DNA of 64,000 nt from JAWKTM01 sp041399085 (GCA_041399085.1 JAWKTM010000011.1:1-64000), one strand, 5' to 3'. Counted from the stretch's first letter, positions 18,099-28,549 are shown. Numbers and translations: made by a program. Notes: a model not told the origin generated them from the sequence alone.

Positions 18099-18979
18099 TC
18101 CACGTTCTGTACCATCTCGCGCATCCGCTCGACGGCCGTCTTGATTTCAACCACGTGCTGGGCAATCCGAGCGTCGTTCGACTTCGAGCCGATCGTGTTC
18201 GCCTCGCGAAACATTTCCTGAATCAAGAACTCCAACTTCCGCCCGTTGCTCTCGGCTTGCTCGATGAACGCGGCGAATTGCTCCAAATGGCTTCGCAATC
18301 GCACGATCTCTTCCGAAATGTCGGAGCGTTCGGCGAACAGTCCAACTTCGCGCACCACATCCGCCGGCTCGACCCGCACGTCGTATTCGGCCAACAGTTT
18401 GTTCAGCCGTTCCGTCAACCGCGTGCGATAATTCTCCACGACCAGCGGCGCTCGCGATTCCACTTCGCCAAGTTCGGTCGTGATCGTCGCCGCGTTGCGC
18501 TCAAAGTCGAACTGCATCGCGCGGCCCTCTTCCGCCCGCATCTCCGCCAGCCGCTCCGCCGCTTGAGTCACCGCGGCTTCGACGATCGACCAATCTTCGT
18601 CGGCGTCCGCCGCGGCGCCGACTCGTTCGCTGACTACGCCGGGCAACGACAACAGAGCATTCACATGAACCAACTCGGGCAGATGCAACTCGTCGCACAA
18701 CGATTCGAGCTGTTTGCGATAACTCTTCAACACCGTCAGATTCAAGTGATAATCGTCCGGCGTGGCGTCGCGTACGATCCGCACGTTCGCATTCACCGAG
18801 CCCCGATGCACATAGCGACGCACCAGCGATTCGATCCGCGATTCCAGGCCGTTGTACCCATCGCTGATTCGCAAATTCAGCTTGAAATAGCGATTATTGA
18901 CCGACCGCAACTCGACGCTCACATGCACGTTGTCGCGATCAACATGCGCCTCGCCATGACCCGTCATACTCAACAGCAT
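18095..18979 (-). CDS. YicC/YloC-family endoribonuclease
   Basis: The protein has 294 residues and begins with the family signature MLLSMTGHGEA, followed by VELRSVNNRYFKLNLR. The C-terminal part has the conserved EIVRLRSHLEQF and GRKLEFLIQEMFREANTIGSKS segments. Members are endoribonucleases that affect small-RNA turnover in E. coli and B. subtilis. The gene overlaps gmk and lies 112 bp after secG in the same direction. Family assignment is secure; its RNA targets here are unknown. Confidence 0.93.
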   Translation of the reverse strand: MLLSMTGHGEAHVDRDNVHVSVELRSVNNRYFKLNLRISDGYNGLESRIESLVRRYVHRGSVNANVRIVRDATPDDYHLNLTVLKSYRKQLESLCDELHLPELVHVNALLSLPGVVSERVGAAADADEDWSIVEAAVTQAAERLAEMRAEEGRAMQFDFERNAATITTELGEVESRAPLVVENYRTRLTERLNKLLAEYDVRVEPADVVREVGLFAERSDISEEIVRLRSHLEQFAAFIEQAESNGRKLEFLIQEMFREANTIGSKSNDARIAQHVVEIKTAVERMREMVQNVE

Positions 18980-19091
18980 GGCTACGGCACTCCTGTCGGA
19001 AAGTTAAACGAAACAAGGCGAGTGACGAACACCCGCCCAGCGAAAACCTCTGCGTTGCTCGGTCTTCCCACCAGGAAGCGCCGTCGCAAAC

Positions 19092-19628
19092 CTACTCGCT
19101 CGACGCCCCCGACTCATCCGCTGACGTATCACTAGTCGCGGCGGCGCCGCCGGCCGCATCGCCTTCGCTCGCGCTGCTGTCGCTCGAACCGGTGTCGGCC
19201 GCACCAGCGCCATCGCCGCCGGTCGTCGCGCTCTCGCCGGTCGCACCCTCGTCCGTCGCGGAGCCATCCGCATCATCCGTGGCGCCACCCGCGCCGGCCC
19301 CATCCGCACCCTTTTGGGAATCTTCGCTCGTGCTCGGCGTGCTGATTTGCGTCGTGGCCGGGCCAAGCTTTCCACCACTCCCGGAATTCAAGCTGGCGAT
19401 GGCCGCAATGCACAGCAGAAACCAAATGCCAGCCACGCCGACCGTGATGCGCGTGAACAAGTCACCGGCCTTGGTGCCAAACGCACTCTGACCTCCCATG
19501 CCGCCAAGCGCCCCAGTCAAGCCGCCGCCACGACCTCGCTGAATCAGTACCAGCAAGATCAAGAAGACGGACGACACCGACAGCAAGATGCCAAATAAAT
19601 ACTGCGAAAACGCGGCGAACAACAGCAT
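19092..19628 (-). CDS. secG: Preprotein translocase subunit SecG with long acidic tail
   Basis: The start at 19628 is set by AAGGGAG 7 nt upstream, giving 178 residues; the frame is open to 19703. Two transmembrane helices (about 5-28 and 58-77) flank the conserved cytosolic loop QRGRGGGLTGALGGMGGQSAFG, followed by KAGDLFTRITV. That is a normal SecG of about 80 residues, the inner-membrane partner of SecYE. The remaining 95 residues are a low-complexity Ser/Gly/Ala/Asp/Thr/Glu tail, unusual in size but seen in planctomycetes. It lies between tpiA and yicC in the housekeeping operon, as tpiA-secG in many bacteria. Confidence 0.9.
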   Translation of the reverse strand: MLLFAAFSQYLFGILLSVSSVFLILLVLIQRGRGGGLTGALGGMGGQSAFGTKAGDLFTRITVGVAGIWFLLCIAAIASLNSGSGGKLGPATTQISTPSTSEDSQKGADGAGAGGATDDADGSATDEGATGESATTGGDGAGAADTGSSDSSASEGDAAGGAAATSDTSADESGASSE

Positions 19629-19712
19629 CGGGAGACTCCCTTCGGGATGAACAACATTGAGCGGTAAAACGGCAGCGTCGGCAAACGCCGCGTCCTCGGC
19701 CAAAAGCGGAAT

Positions 19713-20468
19713 CTACGCTCCGCGAATAATGCCGAGGAAACTGTCGGACTTGAGCGAAGCTCCGCCGACCAACGCGCCGTCGATATTGGGCTTATGCAGC
19801 AGTTCAGCGGCGTTGTCGGGCTTTACACTGCCGCCGTATTGAATGCGAATCTGACCAGCGATGTCGGCATTGTATCGACTTTCCAGCAATCGGCGAAGGT
19901 CGGCGTGAACCTCTTCGGCCTGTTCCGGTGTCGCCACTTTGCCCGTGCCAATCGCCCAGACGGGCTCGTAAGCAATCACAACTCGCGAAGCCTGCTCGTT
20001 GGAAACACCTGCCAGCGACCCCAGCGTTTGGCTGCGGACCACATCGAACGTCTTTCCCGACTCGCGTTCCTCGAGCGTTTCCCCGACGCAAACGATCGGC
20101 GTCAACCCAGCGGCCAACGCAGCCAGCGTCTTACGACTGACATCCGCGTTCGTCTCGTCCAGCAATTGCCGACGCTCGCTGTGCCCCAGAATCACGTACT
20201 GGCAACCGACGTCCAACAGCATCGCCGCGCTCACTTCGCCCGTGTAGGCGCCGTTGCCTTCGTGATACATGTTCTGCGCGCCCAGCCCAATCGCCGACGA
20301 CTCGCCCAACGTCTCGCGGATCGCCGACAGATACACCGCCGGCGGACAAACGGCCACTTCCACGTCGCTGGACGAACCCAGCTCGGCGGCCAGAGCTTTC
20401 ACCAACGCGATCCCTTCGGCTCGCGACAAATTCATCTTCCAATTACCGGCAATAAACGTGCGTCTCAC
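19713..20468 (-). CDS. tpiA: Triosephosphate isomerase
   Basis: Glycolytic enzyme of 251 residues. The GTG at 20468 has AAGGAG 7 nt upstream and gives M-R-R-T-F-I-A-G-N-W-K-M-N at the start. It overlaps the upstream aroF stop (GTGA). The catalytic His of YVILGHSERR, the catalytic Glu of AYEPVWAIGTGK, and the phosphate loop IQYGGSVKPDN and GALVGGASL are all present. Length is normal. The frame continues to 20603 but that part is inside aroF. Confidence 0.95.
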   Translation of the reverse strand: MRRTFIAGNWKMNLSRAEGIALVKALAAELGSSSDVEVAVCPPAVYLSAIRETLGESSAIGLGAQNMYHEGNGAYTGEVSAAMLLDVGCQYVILGHSERRQLLDETNADVSRKTLAALAAGLTPIVCVGETLEERESGKTFDVVRSQTLGSLAGVSNEQASRVVIAYEPVWAIGTGKVATPEQAEEVHADLRRLLESRYNADIAGQIRIQYGGSVKPDNAAELLHKPNIDGALVGGASLKSDSFLGIIRGA

Positions 20469-21505
20469 GAGGCAACTCCTTCGGGAAGCGGGGAAATCTG
20501 TTTGCCAAACAACGCCGCCATCCGACGAATCTGCTCGGCGACCTCCGCGTATTGGGCCGGCAGCAAAGCCTGTTGACCGTCTGACTTGGCTACCTCCGGA
20601 CAATCATGCACTTCGATATGCACGCCGTCCGCGCCGGCCGCCACGCCCGCCAAGGCACAAGGCGGAATTAAATCCGGCCGGCCAGTCGCGTGACTCGGAT
20701 CGACAATGATCGGCAAATGCGAAAGTCCCTTAACCAACGGCACGGCGGCCACGTCATAGAGATTGCGAGTCGCGTTGTCGAAGCCCTTCACGCCGCGCTC
20801 GCACAACACCACGTTCGTGTTGCCCTGCGAAAGCACGTACTCGGCGCTCATCAGCAGGTCGGTCACCGTGGCGCTCATCCCGCGCTTCAGCAGCACGGGT
20901 TTGTTCGCCCGACCGACTTCGGTCAACAGCGTGAAGTTTTGCATATTGCGAGCGCCGATCTGAATCATGTCGGCGTACTTGGCCACCAGATCGACCAACC
21001 GTGGGTCCATCACTTCGGTCACAATCGGCATCCCGAATTCGTCGCCGATAGCCCGCAACAGCTTCAGGCCCTCTTCGCCTAACCCTTGAAACGCATAAGG
21101 GCTCGTGCGCGGCTTGAAGGCGCCGCCGCGAAAAATGTTAGCCCCCGCGGCCTTCACCGCCGCCGCAATCCGCCGCATTCGGTCCGGCTCCTCCACGGCA
21201 CACGGTCCGGCGATCATCGCCAGATTCGAGCCGCCGATTTTCACACCCGCGACGTCGATCACGCTGGGTTGAGGATGAGCTTCTAAACTGGCCAATTTAT
21301 AGGGCGGCATGATCGGCACCACGTCCAACACGCCGGGAATGGCTTTTAGCGAAGCCGATTGCAACGTCGTCTCGTCGCCGATCAGCCCCACAATGGTCCG
21401 GTACGTGCCACGGCTCAAATGAGCCTTCAGGCCCAGCGACTCAGCGCGCTCAAGCACATGTTGGACCTGTTCATCCGACACATCGGGTTTCAAAATCAGA
21501 ATCAC
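20465..21505 (-). CDS. aroF: 3-deoxy-7-phosphoheptulonate (DAHP) synthase, ACT-like N-domain type
   Basis: First enzyme of aromatic amino-acid synthesis. From the GTG at 21505 the protein has 346 residues, starting M-I-L-I-L-K-P-D-V-S-D-E-Q. The N-terminal 70 residues form the ferredoxin-like regulatory domain of the Thermotoga/Bacillus type. The catalytic domain has MIAGPCAVE, FRGGAFKPRTSPYAFQGLG, QIGARNMQNF, LLKRG, CERGVKGF and the metal/PEP site DPSHATGR. The frame is open to 21655, but the first 50 codons do not look like the family. It is the first gene of the downstream run tpiA-secG-yicC-gmk-rpoZ-coaC. No strong ribosome site is visible. Confidence 0.92.
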   Translation of the reverse strand: MILILKPDVSDEQVQHVLERAESLGLKAHLSRGTYRTIVGLIGDETTLQSASLKAIPGVLDVVPIMPPYKLASLEAHPQPSVIDVAGVKIGGSNLAMIAGPCAVEEPDRMRRIAAAVKAAGANIFRGGAFKPRTSPYAFQGLGEEGLKLLRAIGDEFGMPIVTEVMDPRLVDLVAKYADMIQIGARNMQNFTLLTEVGRANKPVLLKRGMSATVTDLLMSAEYVLSQGNTNVVLCERGVKGFDNATRNLYDVAAVPLVKGLSHLPIIVDPSHATGRPDLIPPCALAGVAAGADGVHIEVHDCPEVAKSDGQQALLPAQYAEVAEQIRRMAALFGKQISPLPEGVAS

Positions 21506-21843
21506 GACGGCAATCTCACGGGCGACGGCGAATTCAACCGAAACAGAGCGAAAAAATCGAATCCGGCATGGTAGCAAACGCCCCGCCCAACCGTCGAGGC
21601 CACCGAATTCCTGCCAGTTGCTTGCGGAGCTAGTCAACCGGTGGTGCTTCGACAATGCTTTTATTGCCGACCTTTCTTAAATTTACTTGCAAAACTGATT
21701 TTCCATCAGTGTACTCGCAATCCGAACAGGGGCTGCTCGGCGAAGCTGTTCGCCAAAGCGGGCAGTCACGGACGTGACAGCATCGTGCTGGTCATTCGAT
21801 CCAGACGGTCCACCTCTCGAGTGTATTCAGCTAAGGCGATGCC
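21506..21843. other. Spacer upstream of aroF, no gene seen
   Basis: About 340 bases between the aroF start and the decayed zone. No convincing gene, tRNA or perfect repeat is visible. Composition becomes more A/T-rich from about 21640 on, which marks the start of the decayed stretch. Confidence 0.5.
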
Positions 21844-21872
21844 TTGACATGCAACGTGATCTCTGATACGTT
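21844..21872 (+). promoter_or_regulatory. Candidate relic promoter in front of a decayed gene
   Basis: TTGACA at 21844-21849 is a full -35 match; a 17-base spacer leads to TACGTT (3/6) at 21867-21872. A strong ribosome site AGGAGGT follows at 21882-21888, 7 nt before ATG 21896. The set looks like the preserved 5' end of a gene whose body has decayed. Confidence 0.3.
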
Positions 21873-21895
21873 GGGCACTTGAGGAGGTGGCGACG

Positions 21896-22319
21896 ATGGA
21901 CCGTCACCGGACGTTTAACTACACGCCGATCCGGTTGCGTCGGGTCCGTTCCATTGTGTACAGTAAGTGACGGACTGACGCGGCGACCGCCACCATTGCG
22001 ATTGACGTTACCAACGACCCGCCGATCGCCTACGACGGCAGTGTGACCGGCGCTGGCGAAATCATCACCGGCAATGTTGGGCTATGATGGACGCGTGCTC
22101 ACCTACTCACGGTAACCGGCCCAGGCTAGGCAGCCTCGGCGCGCCGTATTGATCCATCGACCGCGCGTTCACCCGAACCAACCACGCCTTCGTAGGCGAC
22201 AGCTTCGTGTTTCAAGTCTTCGACGGCATCGCCACCGCCACCGCGACGATCCTGCTTAACTTCCTTCAATTCGAGACCGAACCAACGGCGAATGTTCGAT
22301 TGGCATCCAATATTCCTGG
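21896..22319 (+). pseudogene. Decayed secreted protein with cadherin/Ig-like repeats
   Basis: ATG 21896 follows a strong AGGAGGT site. The frame runs 24 codons to a stop at 21968-21970, and reading on in the same frame gives DAATATIAIDVTNDPPIAYDG (nt 21977 on). This is the end of one and the start of the next bacterial Ig/cadherin-like repeat. Another relic lies at about 22184-22270, reading VGDSFVFQVFDGIATATATI, the 'DSF-Y-V-DG-ATAT' end of such a repeat. Stops and indels interrupt both. Large planctomycete surface proteins carry arrays of these modules, so this is probably what is left of one. Confidence 0.6.
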
Positions 22320-23069
22320 TTAAGACGGTATATGTCTTCCCAAACGAACGGGTTCAGCAGTCGGGGTCAGTCGAGGCGATGATGCTGTCTTTGAGGTTAT
22401 ATCACCTTGCCCGTGGGAATGACTGCCCCTGCCCAACGCAGTCATGAGGATAAGCCGAAGCAACCGAGGAAGACGATTTACGCCAATCACAATGAATCCA
22501 AGTACCTTAGACAAGACGGTCTTGTGAACACTTTCGCGTACTTGCAAGTTACAAATGATGCAAAAGAAGATTTGATGAACGTCTTCACTTCGCTCTTCCC
22601 TGGGAGGCAATACCGCAAATGTGCAGGTGATGCTCGTTCCAAGCTTGATAACTATACGATCAAAACGACGACTAGACGCGTGCCGCTTTCCTGTCTTCCA
22701 GTCTCACAGTCGTCCACATTGGTAATGTGGACGCGACTGCTGAGATTACCTACGGTTACACTTTTTCGCACACTCGAAAGCAAGCCATGAGCCGCCTCTT
22801 AACAATCCACGTCCTGTGTTTTTGAGTTGCGACGCCCAGCTTTCCGGCAAGACCGGAGTCGTAAGTCGGACTTTCTAATCGCTGTACGCGAACCGGCGAA
22901 GTTTGACAACACCAAAGATCACGTGCGACTCGTCACGAAAAAGCCGATTGATCCAATCGCATAAACGGATGCTTGACAAGTCGGGCATTGGGACTTCGAG
23001 GGATCGACTTCCACGGCGTTAATGTTAGCGACTCACAGGTGTTCCCATGGCAAGATATTGCACCAAACG
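22320..23069. other. Decayed stretch with no recognisable gene
   Basis: A 127-codon open frame (22407-22790) exists, but its translation has no family resemblance and no ribosome site. Short pieces in another frame (for example GNTANVQVM near 22610) could be remnants of beta-rich surface protein, but I cannot support that. The stretch is visibly more A/T-rich than flanking genes. Confidence 0.4.
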
Positions 23070-23480
23070 TCGACCACATCCCCAACGGGCAGCCTGTTCT
23101 GACCGCGGATTGAATATCTCGGGAAGGTGGTTCATCTGCGTGCGCTGGATCTGTCTCACACTGCGTCACGGGGCGGGGACTGATCCATTGTGCGACTGTC
23201 CACATTGCAGTCACTTCGATTGCGATCGACCAACCTGAGAATGACACGTCAATACTTACGCGCCGTGCCAAACTTGCACGAGTTGATATTTCCGCCACGG
23301 CAATTGATAATCGGGGCGTGGATGCCTACGACAATACCTGATTGACCAGTTTGGACTTGTCCTCGACTCGAATCGACCGTGATGGCTCGCTGGGAAATCT
23401 CGCGAGGCGGTCCCGAATGTGACAGTTGTATGTCTCCACGGCACGCATGTCGATGACAGTTGATGACGCGATGGTCATTT
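23070..23480 (+). pseudogene. Leucine-rich-repeat relic, copy A
   Basis: Fragments in shifting frames read as planctomycete-type LRRs: HLRALDLSHTA (about nt 23127-23160) continued after a frameshift by GLIHC; then LTSLDLSSTRIDRDGSLGNL (about nt 23341-23400), a complete repeat; then LTVVCLHGTHVDD (about 23415-23455). The DNA around 23358-23394 is nearly identical to 24461-24497 in copy B. No start or continuous frame survives. The parent was probably a secreted LRR protein of unknown function. Confidence 0.65.
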
Positions 23481-23839
23481 TCCAACGCCCGATTTGCATG
23501 TACGACACGAAGGTCACTTCGGCCGGGCTCAAAGACTGCGGGCTACGTTGAGCGTGGGCATCTCCCGCAACTTAATACACGGAGTGGGGCGGACAGTAGA
23601 CAGCGTCGGTGGCAACTGACCTCCGAGATAAAACAGAAGGGAAAGGTCGCCACGGCCGATCAGTTTTTATGAACGAGACTCCCCGCAACCCATGATGGAA
23701 TTTCACCGTTGCCTTGGCGATGCCGCAATACGGATCTCCCAAGAACTGGTTTAGCCTCGACATGTTAACGCCGTCGTTCAAATGGCCACTGACGCAGCTT
23801 TCTTGTGAGCACGGCTGCGAAAGGCGTTAAACAATATCC

Positions 23840-24600
23840 ATGCCCGTCCCTCTGGTTGCCTCAAATCCTCATAGTGAAAGTATTGATAGGTGCTACAATG
23901 CCGCGGACAATGCTGTGTTGTTTACTATTTTCTATTATTGCGTCCGGCGTTTTCTCAAGATGAAAATGAGCCACCAAGTGTTAAGGCTGTCCGTGAGATG
24001 GGCGGAGATTAAAGTGTTTGGCAATGCGATCACTATCCGGGCCGGCCCCCTAAATACAAATTCCATCCTGATGCTAGAGGTCTTCCCGGCCGATCGCCTG
24101 CGGATTGAGCTTGTCGATTGTCCCATGTCGGACGGTCGCTTTTTCAATGGAGAATTACCCAAAGTTCGAGTCCGTCAAGCTCCCGGCTGTACCGTGACCG
24201 ACACTTGTTTCGTACATCTCGGAACCCTACCGAACTTGCAAACCCTCGATCTGTCTCGAACCGCCGTCACTGGGCGAGGGCTGATCTACATGTCCAAATG
24301 TGAGAGTCTAAATCACTGTCATTGTGGTCCACGAATCTGAACAACGACACGGCAAGTATTTACGAGCGTGCCGTCGTTGACGGAATTGTTGTCGCCGCAC
24401 CCAATTGACAATCGTGGTGTGGACAATCTGAGGTTTAAACCCGATTGACGACTCAACCTATCCTCGACCCGAATCGACCGCGACGGCTCGCTAGGGACTT
24501 CCGCGCGGACATTGCCAAGGACTTTGTACGTTCACGACACCCACGTCGACGATTCGCTGATCGACGCCGTCATTCAGTTCCCGTGCTGGTTGTCTCTGTA
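23840..24600 (+). pseudogene. Leucine-rich-repeat relic, copy B
   Basis: A 166-codon frame (23840-24340) contains LPNLQTLDLSRTAVTGRGLI, a standard LRR unit of 'L-x-x-L-x-x-L-D-L-S-x-T-x-V-T-x-x-G-L' type, preceded by weaker LRR-like text. After the stop at 24340 the family sequence continues in other frames: SSTRIDRDGSLG (about nt 24465-24500) and LYVHDTHVDDSLIDAVIQF (about nt 24526-24582). Order and spacing match copy A, so A and B arose by duplication. The intact-looking part could still be translated, but no convincing start is visible. Confidence 0.6.
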
Positions 24601-24879
24601 CGATACAAGGTATCCTCGGATGGTTGAAAAAGCTGGCGGATTATGCTGAAACAAGGTCACCTTCCAGGCTTTCATGGTGGTCGCGAACGCTCGGGGACGA
24701 AAACCACAACTTACCCCCGAATCGAGCAGCGTGAAACGATCGGCAGGGCAGTGAGTTTCATGACGTGCTCCGTTTTTTGAGTAGCACCACTTCGTCACGG
24801 GCGCGCCGCGAGCTTTGGGTGAGTGCCTTGTCACCGCTTTTTTCGTAGATGGCTGTTCCCGAGCTTTTCGTGTCCGAGC

Positions 24880-24909
24880 GAAAGCTCCGACGAGGCGGAG
24901 CACTCCAAA
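24880..24909 (+). repeat. Dispersed 30-bp hairpin word, copy 1
   Basis: This 30-base segment has its exact reverse complement at 41932-41961. It contains GCTCCG and CGGAGC arms around a 6-base loop, so it can fold. It is part of the dispersed hairpin repeats seen across the spacers of this window. Confidence 0.8.
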
Positions 24910-25027
24910 GGTGATCGTTTCGGCCAAGTGTGGGCCATTAGGCTATTTGGCGATCGGTTAGCGACGAATAAAGGATATCCCATGACACACTCCGTTCAGC
25001 CCCGTTCGTAATTGCGCCCGCGGTATT

Positions 25028-25917
25028 TTGTTCTCGAGCGTTCTGTGGACGTTGACCATGCCCCTGGATGGTTGGGGACAGACGCCTGGCGAGGATGTGG
25101 ACCAGGCCACGTTGAGTTCATTAGGCGGCAGCGACCGGGCGATCGTCGAGATTGATTTCACGGACAGCCAACAAATCAATGATGAAACCATCAAGAGTCT
25201 GCGCTTGCGGGCGATCTGCGTCGGTTGACGTTGGCAAACACGCCGATCACGGACGAAGGGTGTATTGGTTCGTGAGTTCTCGGAACTGACACACCTTGAT
25301 CTGAGCGGCGCAGTCACCAATGCAGCCTGGAATACTGGCGAGCTAACCTCGTGCGTTATCTCAGTCGAGCAAGTCGAAAATCACCGGAGGCGGAGCGATC
25401 GACCTGATTGGGCTCCGGCAATTGGAAACACTGGACCTCTCCGAGACCCACGTCGACGACGACACCGTCCGTGATCTCCGCGTTGCCGCGAGACCTTGTC
25501 GCTCGGGGTTGCCGGCATCAAAGACTGCGTGCGAATTTTTCCGGATTTCCCCGAATGCGGTCCTGATCTAGTGGAATCAAGCTGCAATCAATGGCTGGTT
25601 TCAATGGCGCCGAATGGAGTAAGACGCGGCTGGAGTCTCTCAAGCTGAACAACACACAAGTAAGCAAATCTCTATTCAGTGAAATATATGACTTTCGATA
25701 CTTGCGGGAACTCGGGGTCGCCAACACTCAAATTACTAGTGAGGAGTTGTTGGGTTTCGTTCAATTTCGCCATCAATTCCCAGCGTTTGCGGCTCTGGAA
25801 AAACTGTACGTCGGCCAACATTTGCCAACACGACAACCGCAACTACATTCCGACGAAGTGCGAACCAAGATCCTGGAGGCGTATCCCAAGGTCGAAATCA
25901 TCACAGTGGAACCATAA
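25028..25917 (+). pseudogene. Leucine-rich-repeat relic, copy C
   Basis: The first frame (25028-25228) starts like an exported protein and reaches FTDSQQINDETIKSLRL. The LRR theme then continues in other frames: LRRLTLANTPITDEG (about 25216-25260), REFSELTHLDLSGAVTNA (about 25269-25323), LETLDLSETHVDDDTVRDLRV (split; about 25426-25490). The last piece (25591-25917, 108 codons) reads LESLKLNNTQVSKS and LRELGVANTQITSEEL and ends VEIITVEP at a natural-looking stop. At least three frameshifts separate the pieces. It is the least decayed of the three copies. Confidence 0.65.
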
Positions 25918-26005
25918 ATCGGCGCGGCACTCGATTCGGAGCACAACCGTAGAATTCGATTTAGCCAACAGCTCGGTAAGCCAAACGCCGGCCGTAAACA
26001 AACAA

Positions 26006-26078
26006 CGCCCCCGGCAGGAATCGAACCTGCGACCTTGGCTTTAGGAAAGCCCTGCTCTATCCCCTGAGCTACGGGGGC
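26006..26078 (-). tRNA. tRNA-Arg (anticodon CCT)
   Basis: On the minus strand the sequence folds as a 7-bp acceptor stem (GCCCCCG with CGGGGGC), D arm GCTC...GAGC, anticodon arm with loop TTCCTAA (anticodon CCT, reads AGG), T arm GCAGG-TTCGATT-CCTGC and discriminator G. Length is 73 nt; CCA is not encoded. It lies 35 bp after sucD in the same direction. Its 3' end faces the decayed zone at 21.5-26.0 kb. Confidence 0.95.
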
Positions 26079-26112
26079 TGTGAGGCTTGCGGATTGGCGG
26101 ACGAGGAGCGAA

Positions 26113-26991
<879 letters not shown>

Positions 26992-27074
26992 GGCTTGCGA
27001 TTCGATGAGGGGAAGTTAGCAGTGTGATGGGTAGGACAAGGCGATGCGGAGGTCGCGTCAACGCGTTGTAACGG

Positions 27075-28268
27075 TTAGTTCGCGGCGGCTACGGCGGCTA
27101 CGACTTTCTGAGCCGCGTCAGTCAGGCCATCGGCGCTGATGATGGCCACGTCGCTCTCTTCCAAGATTCGCCGACCTTCTTCGACCTCGGTACCTTCCAG
27201 TCGCACGACCAGTGGCACCTGAAAACCAACTTGCTTCGACGCTTCGACGATGGCGTTGGCAATCGTAGTACAGCGGGCGATCCCGCCGAAAATGTTCACC
27301 AACACGCCTTGCACGTTGGGATCGGACAGAATGATCGAAAACGCCTCGGTGACCTGGTCCTTGTTAGCGCCGCCGCCGACATCCAGAAAGTTCGCGGGTT
27401 CGCCGCCATGCAGCTTGATTAAGTCCATCGTCGACATGGCCAGCCCGGCGCCGTTCACCAAGCAGCCGATGTTGCCGTCCAGCTTCACATAGCTCAGGCC
27501 GGCGTTGGCTGCTCGCACTTCCGATGGCTCTTCCTCGGCCAAATCGCGGTACTCGACCACATCTGGATGACGAAACAGGGCGTTGTCGTCGAATGTCATC
27601 TTCGCGTCCAGCGCCACCATCTCGCCCGCGCCCGTGACAACCAACGGGTTGATTTCCGCCAAGCTGCAGTCGTACTGCACAAACGCCCGACACAGGCCCT
27701 TCATAAACTTCTCGGCGCTTCGCACGGTCGAACCACTCAAGCCCAGCTTCTGGCACAACTTGCGGACTTGGAAACTTTGCAGGCCAGCCGCCGGATCAAA
27801 GTGTTCCTTGAAAATCTTCTCGGGCGTTTCCGCAGCCACCTTCTCGATCTCCACGCCGCCTTCGCTGGAGACCATCAACACCGGTTTGGCGGCGGCTCGA
27901 TCCAGAACGATGCCCAGATAAAGCTCGCGCTGGATGTCGCAGCCTTCCTCGACGAATACTTGGTTCACCGTTTGTCCTTCCGGACCGGTTTGGATCGTCT
28001 CCAACTTCTTGCCCAGCAATCGACTGGCGACTTGCTTGGCTTCGTCCGCACTGCGAACCAATTGCACGCCGTGTTGCGATTCGTCCCCCTGGACGGTTCC
28101 CTTGCCGCGACCGCCGGCATGAATTTGAGCTTTGACAACGGCAAGCGGCGAGCCGAGATCGGTAAAAGCTTGAGCAGCTTCGTCCGGAGTGCGAGCAACG
28201 ACACCTCGCAGGACGGCGACGCCCTGTTTGCGGAGAATTTCCTTCGCTTGAAACTCGTGAATCTTCAT
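27075..28268 (-). CDS. sucC: Succinyl-CoA synthetase beta subunit (ADP-forming type)
   Basis: ATP-grasp subunit of 397 residues. The start MKIHEFQAKEILRKQGV is textbook; QIHAGGRGKGTVQG is the nucleotide loop; EINPLVVTG and NGAGLAMSTMDLIKLHGG, GGGANKDQV and VNIFGGIARC are conserved catalytic-face motifs. First gene of the sucCD operon, with a near-consensus promoter just upstream (28319-28347). Confidence 0.97.
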   Translation of the reverse strand: MKIHEFQAKEILRKQGVAVLRGVVARTPDEAAQAFTDLGSPLAVVKAQIHAGGRGKGTVQGDESQHGVQLVRSADEAKQVASRLLGKKLETIQTGPEGQTVNQVFVEEGCDIQRELYLGIVLDRAAAKPVLMVSSEGGVEIEKVAAETPEKIFKEHFDPAAGLQSFQVRKLCQKLGLSGSTVRSAEKFMKGLCRAFVQYDCSLAEINPLVVTGAGEMVALDAKMTFDDNALFRHPDVVEYRDLAEEEPSEVRAANAGLSYVKLDGNIGCLVNGAGLAMSTMDLIKLHGGEPANFLDVGGGANKDQVTEAFSIILSDPNVQGVLVNIFGGIARCTTIANAIVEASKQVGFQVPLVVRLEGTEVEEGRRILEESDVAIISADGLTDAAQKVVAAVAAAN

Positions 28269-28318
28269 CGACAGCGTTCCATGAATCCGCGGCGGCTTAA
28301 GAGCGAAACGAGTTGCGG

Positions 28319-28347
28319 ATTATAGGAGCGACCAACCGAAGTCACAA
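28319..28347 (-). promoter_or_regulatory. Promoter for sucCD
   Basis: On the minus strand TTGTGA (28347-28342) and a perfect TATAAT (28324-28319) are spaced by 17 bases, about 50 bases ahead of the sucC start codon. This is the best sigma70-like promoter I see in the window. Confidence 0.65.
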
Positions 28348-28549
28348 GCATGGCCGGAGAACGGGTACGACGACGACAGTATCCGCTGGGCGCAAGTCCA
28401 ACGACCTTGTCTTCGAGCCGCATCGGAGCAATCATCTCGCGGCTGTCATCCGCCGAGACGCGTCGTCAGCACAGTTGGACGAGCCACGGAATCGAGCTAC
28501 CTACCGATTGCCTAGACGAGGCCGCTCCCGTTGAACAAGGACCGCCCGC

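Noticed and set aside
22407..22790. 127-codon open frame in the decayed zone
   Set aside because: No ribosome site, no family resemblance, and it lies among clear relics; chance opening is more likely.
21640..26000. Insertion sequence or transposase in the decayed zone
   Set aside because: I found no transposase-like frame and no terminal inverted repeats; only surface-protein and LRR relics are recognisable.
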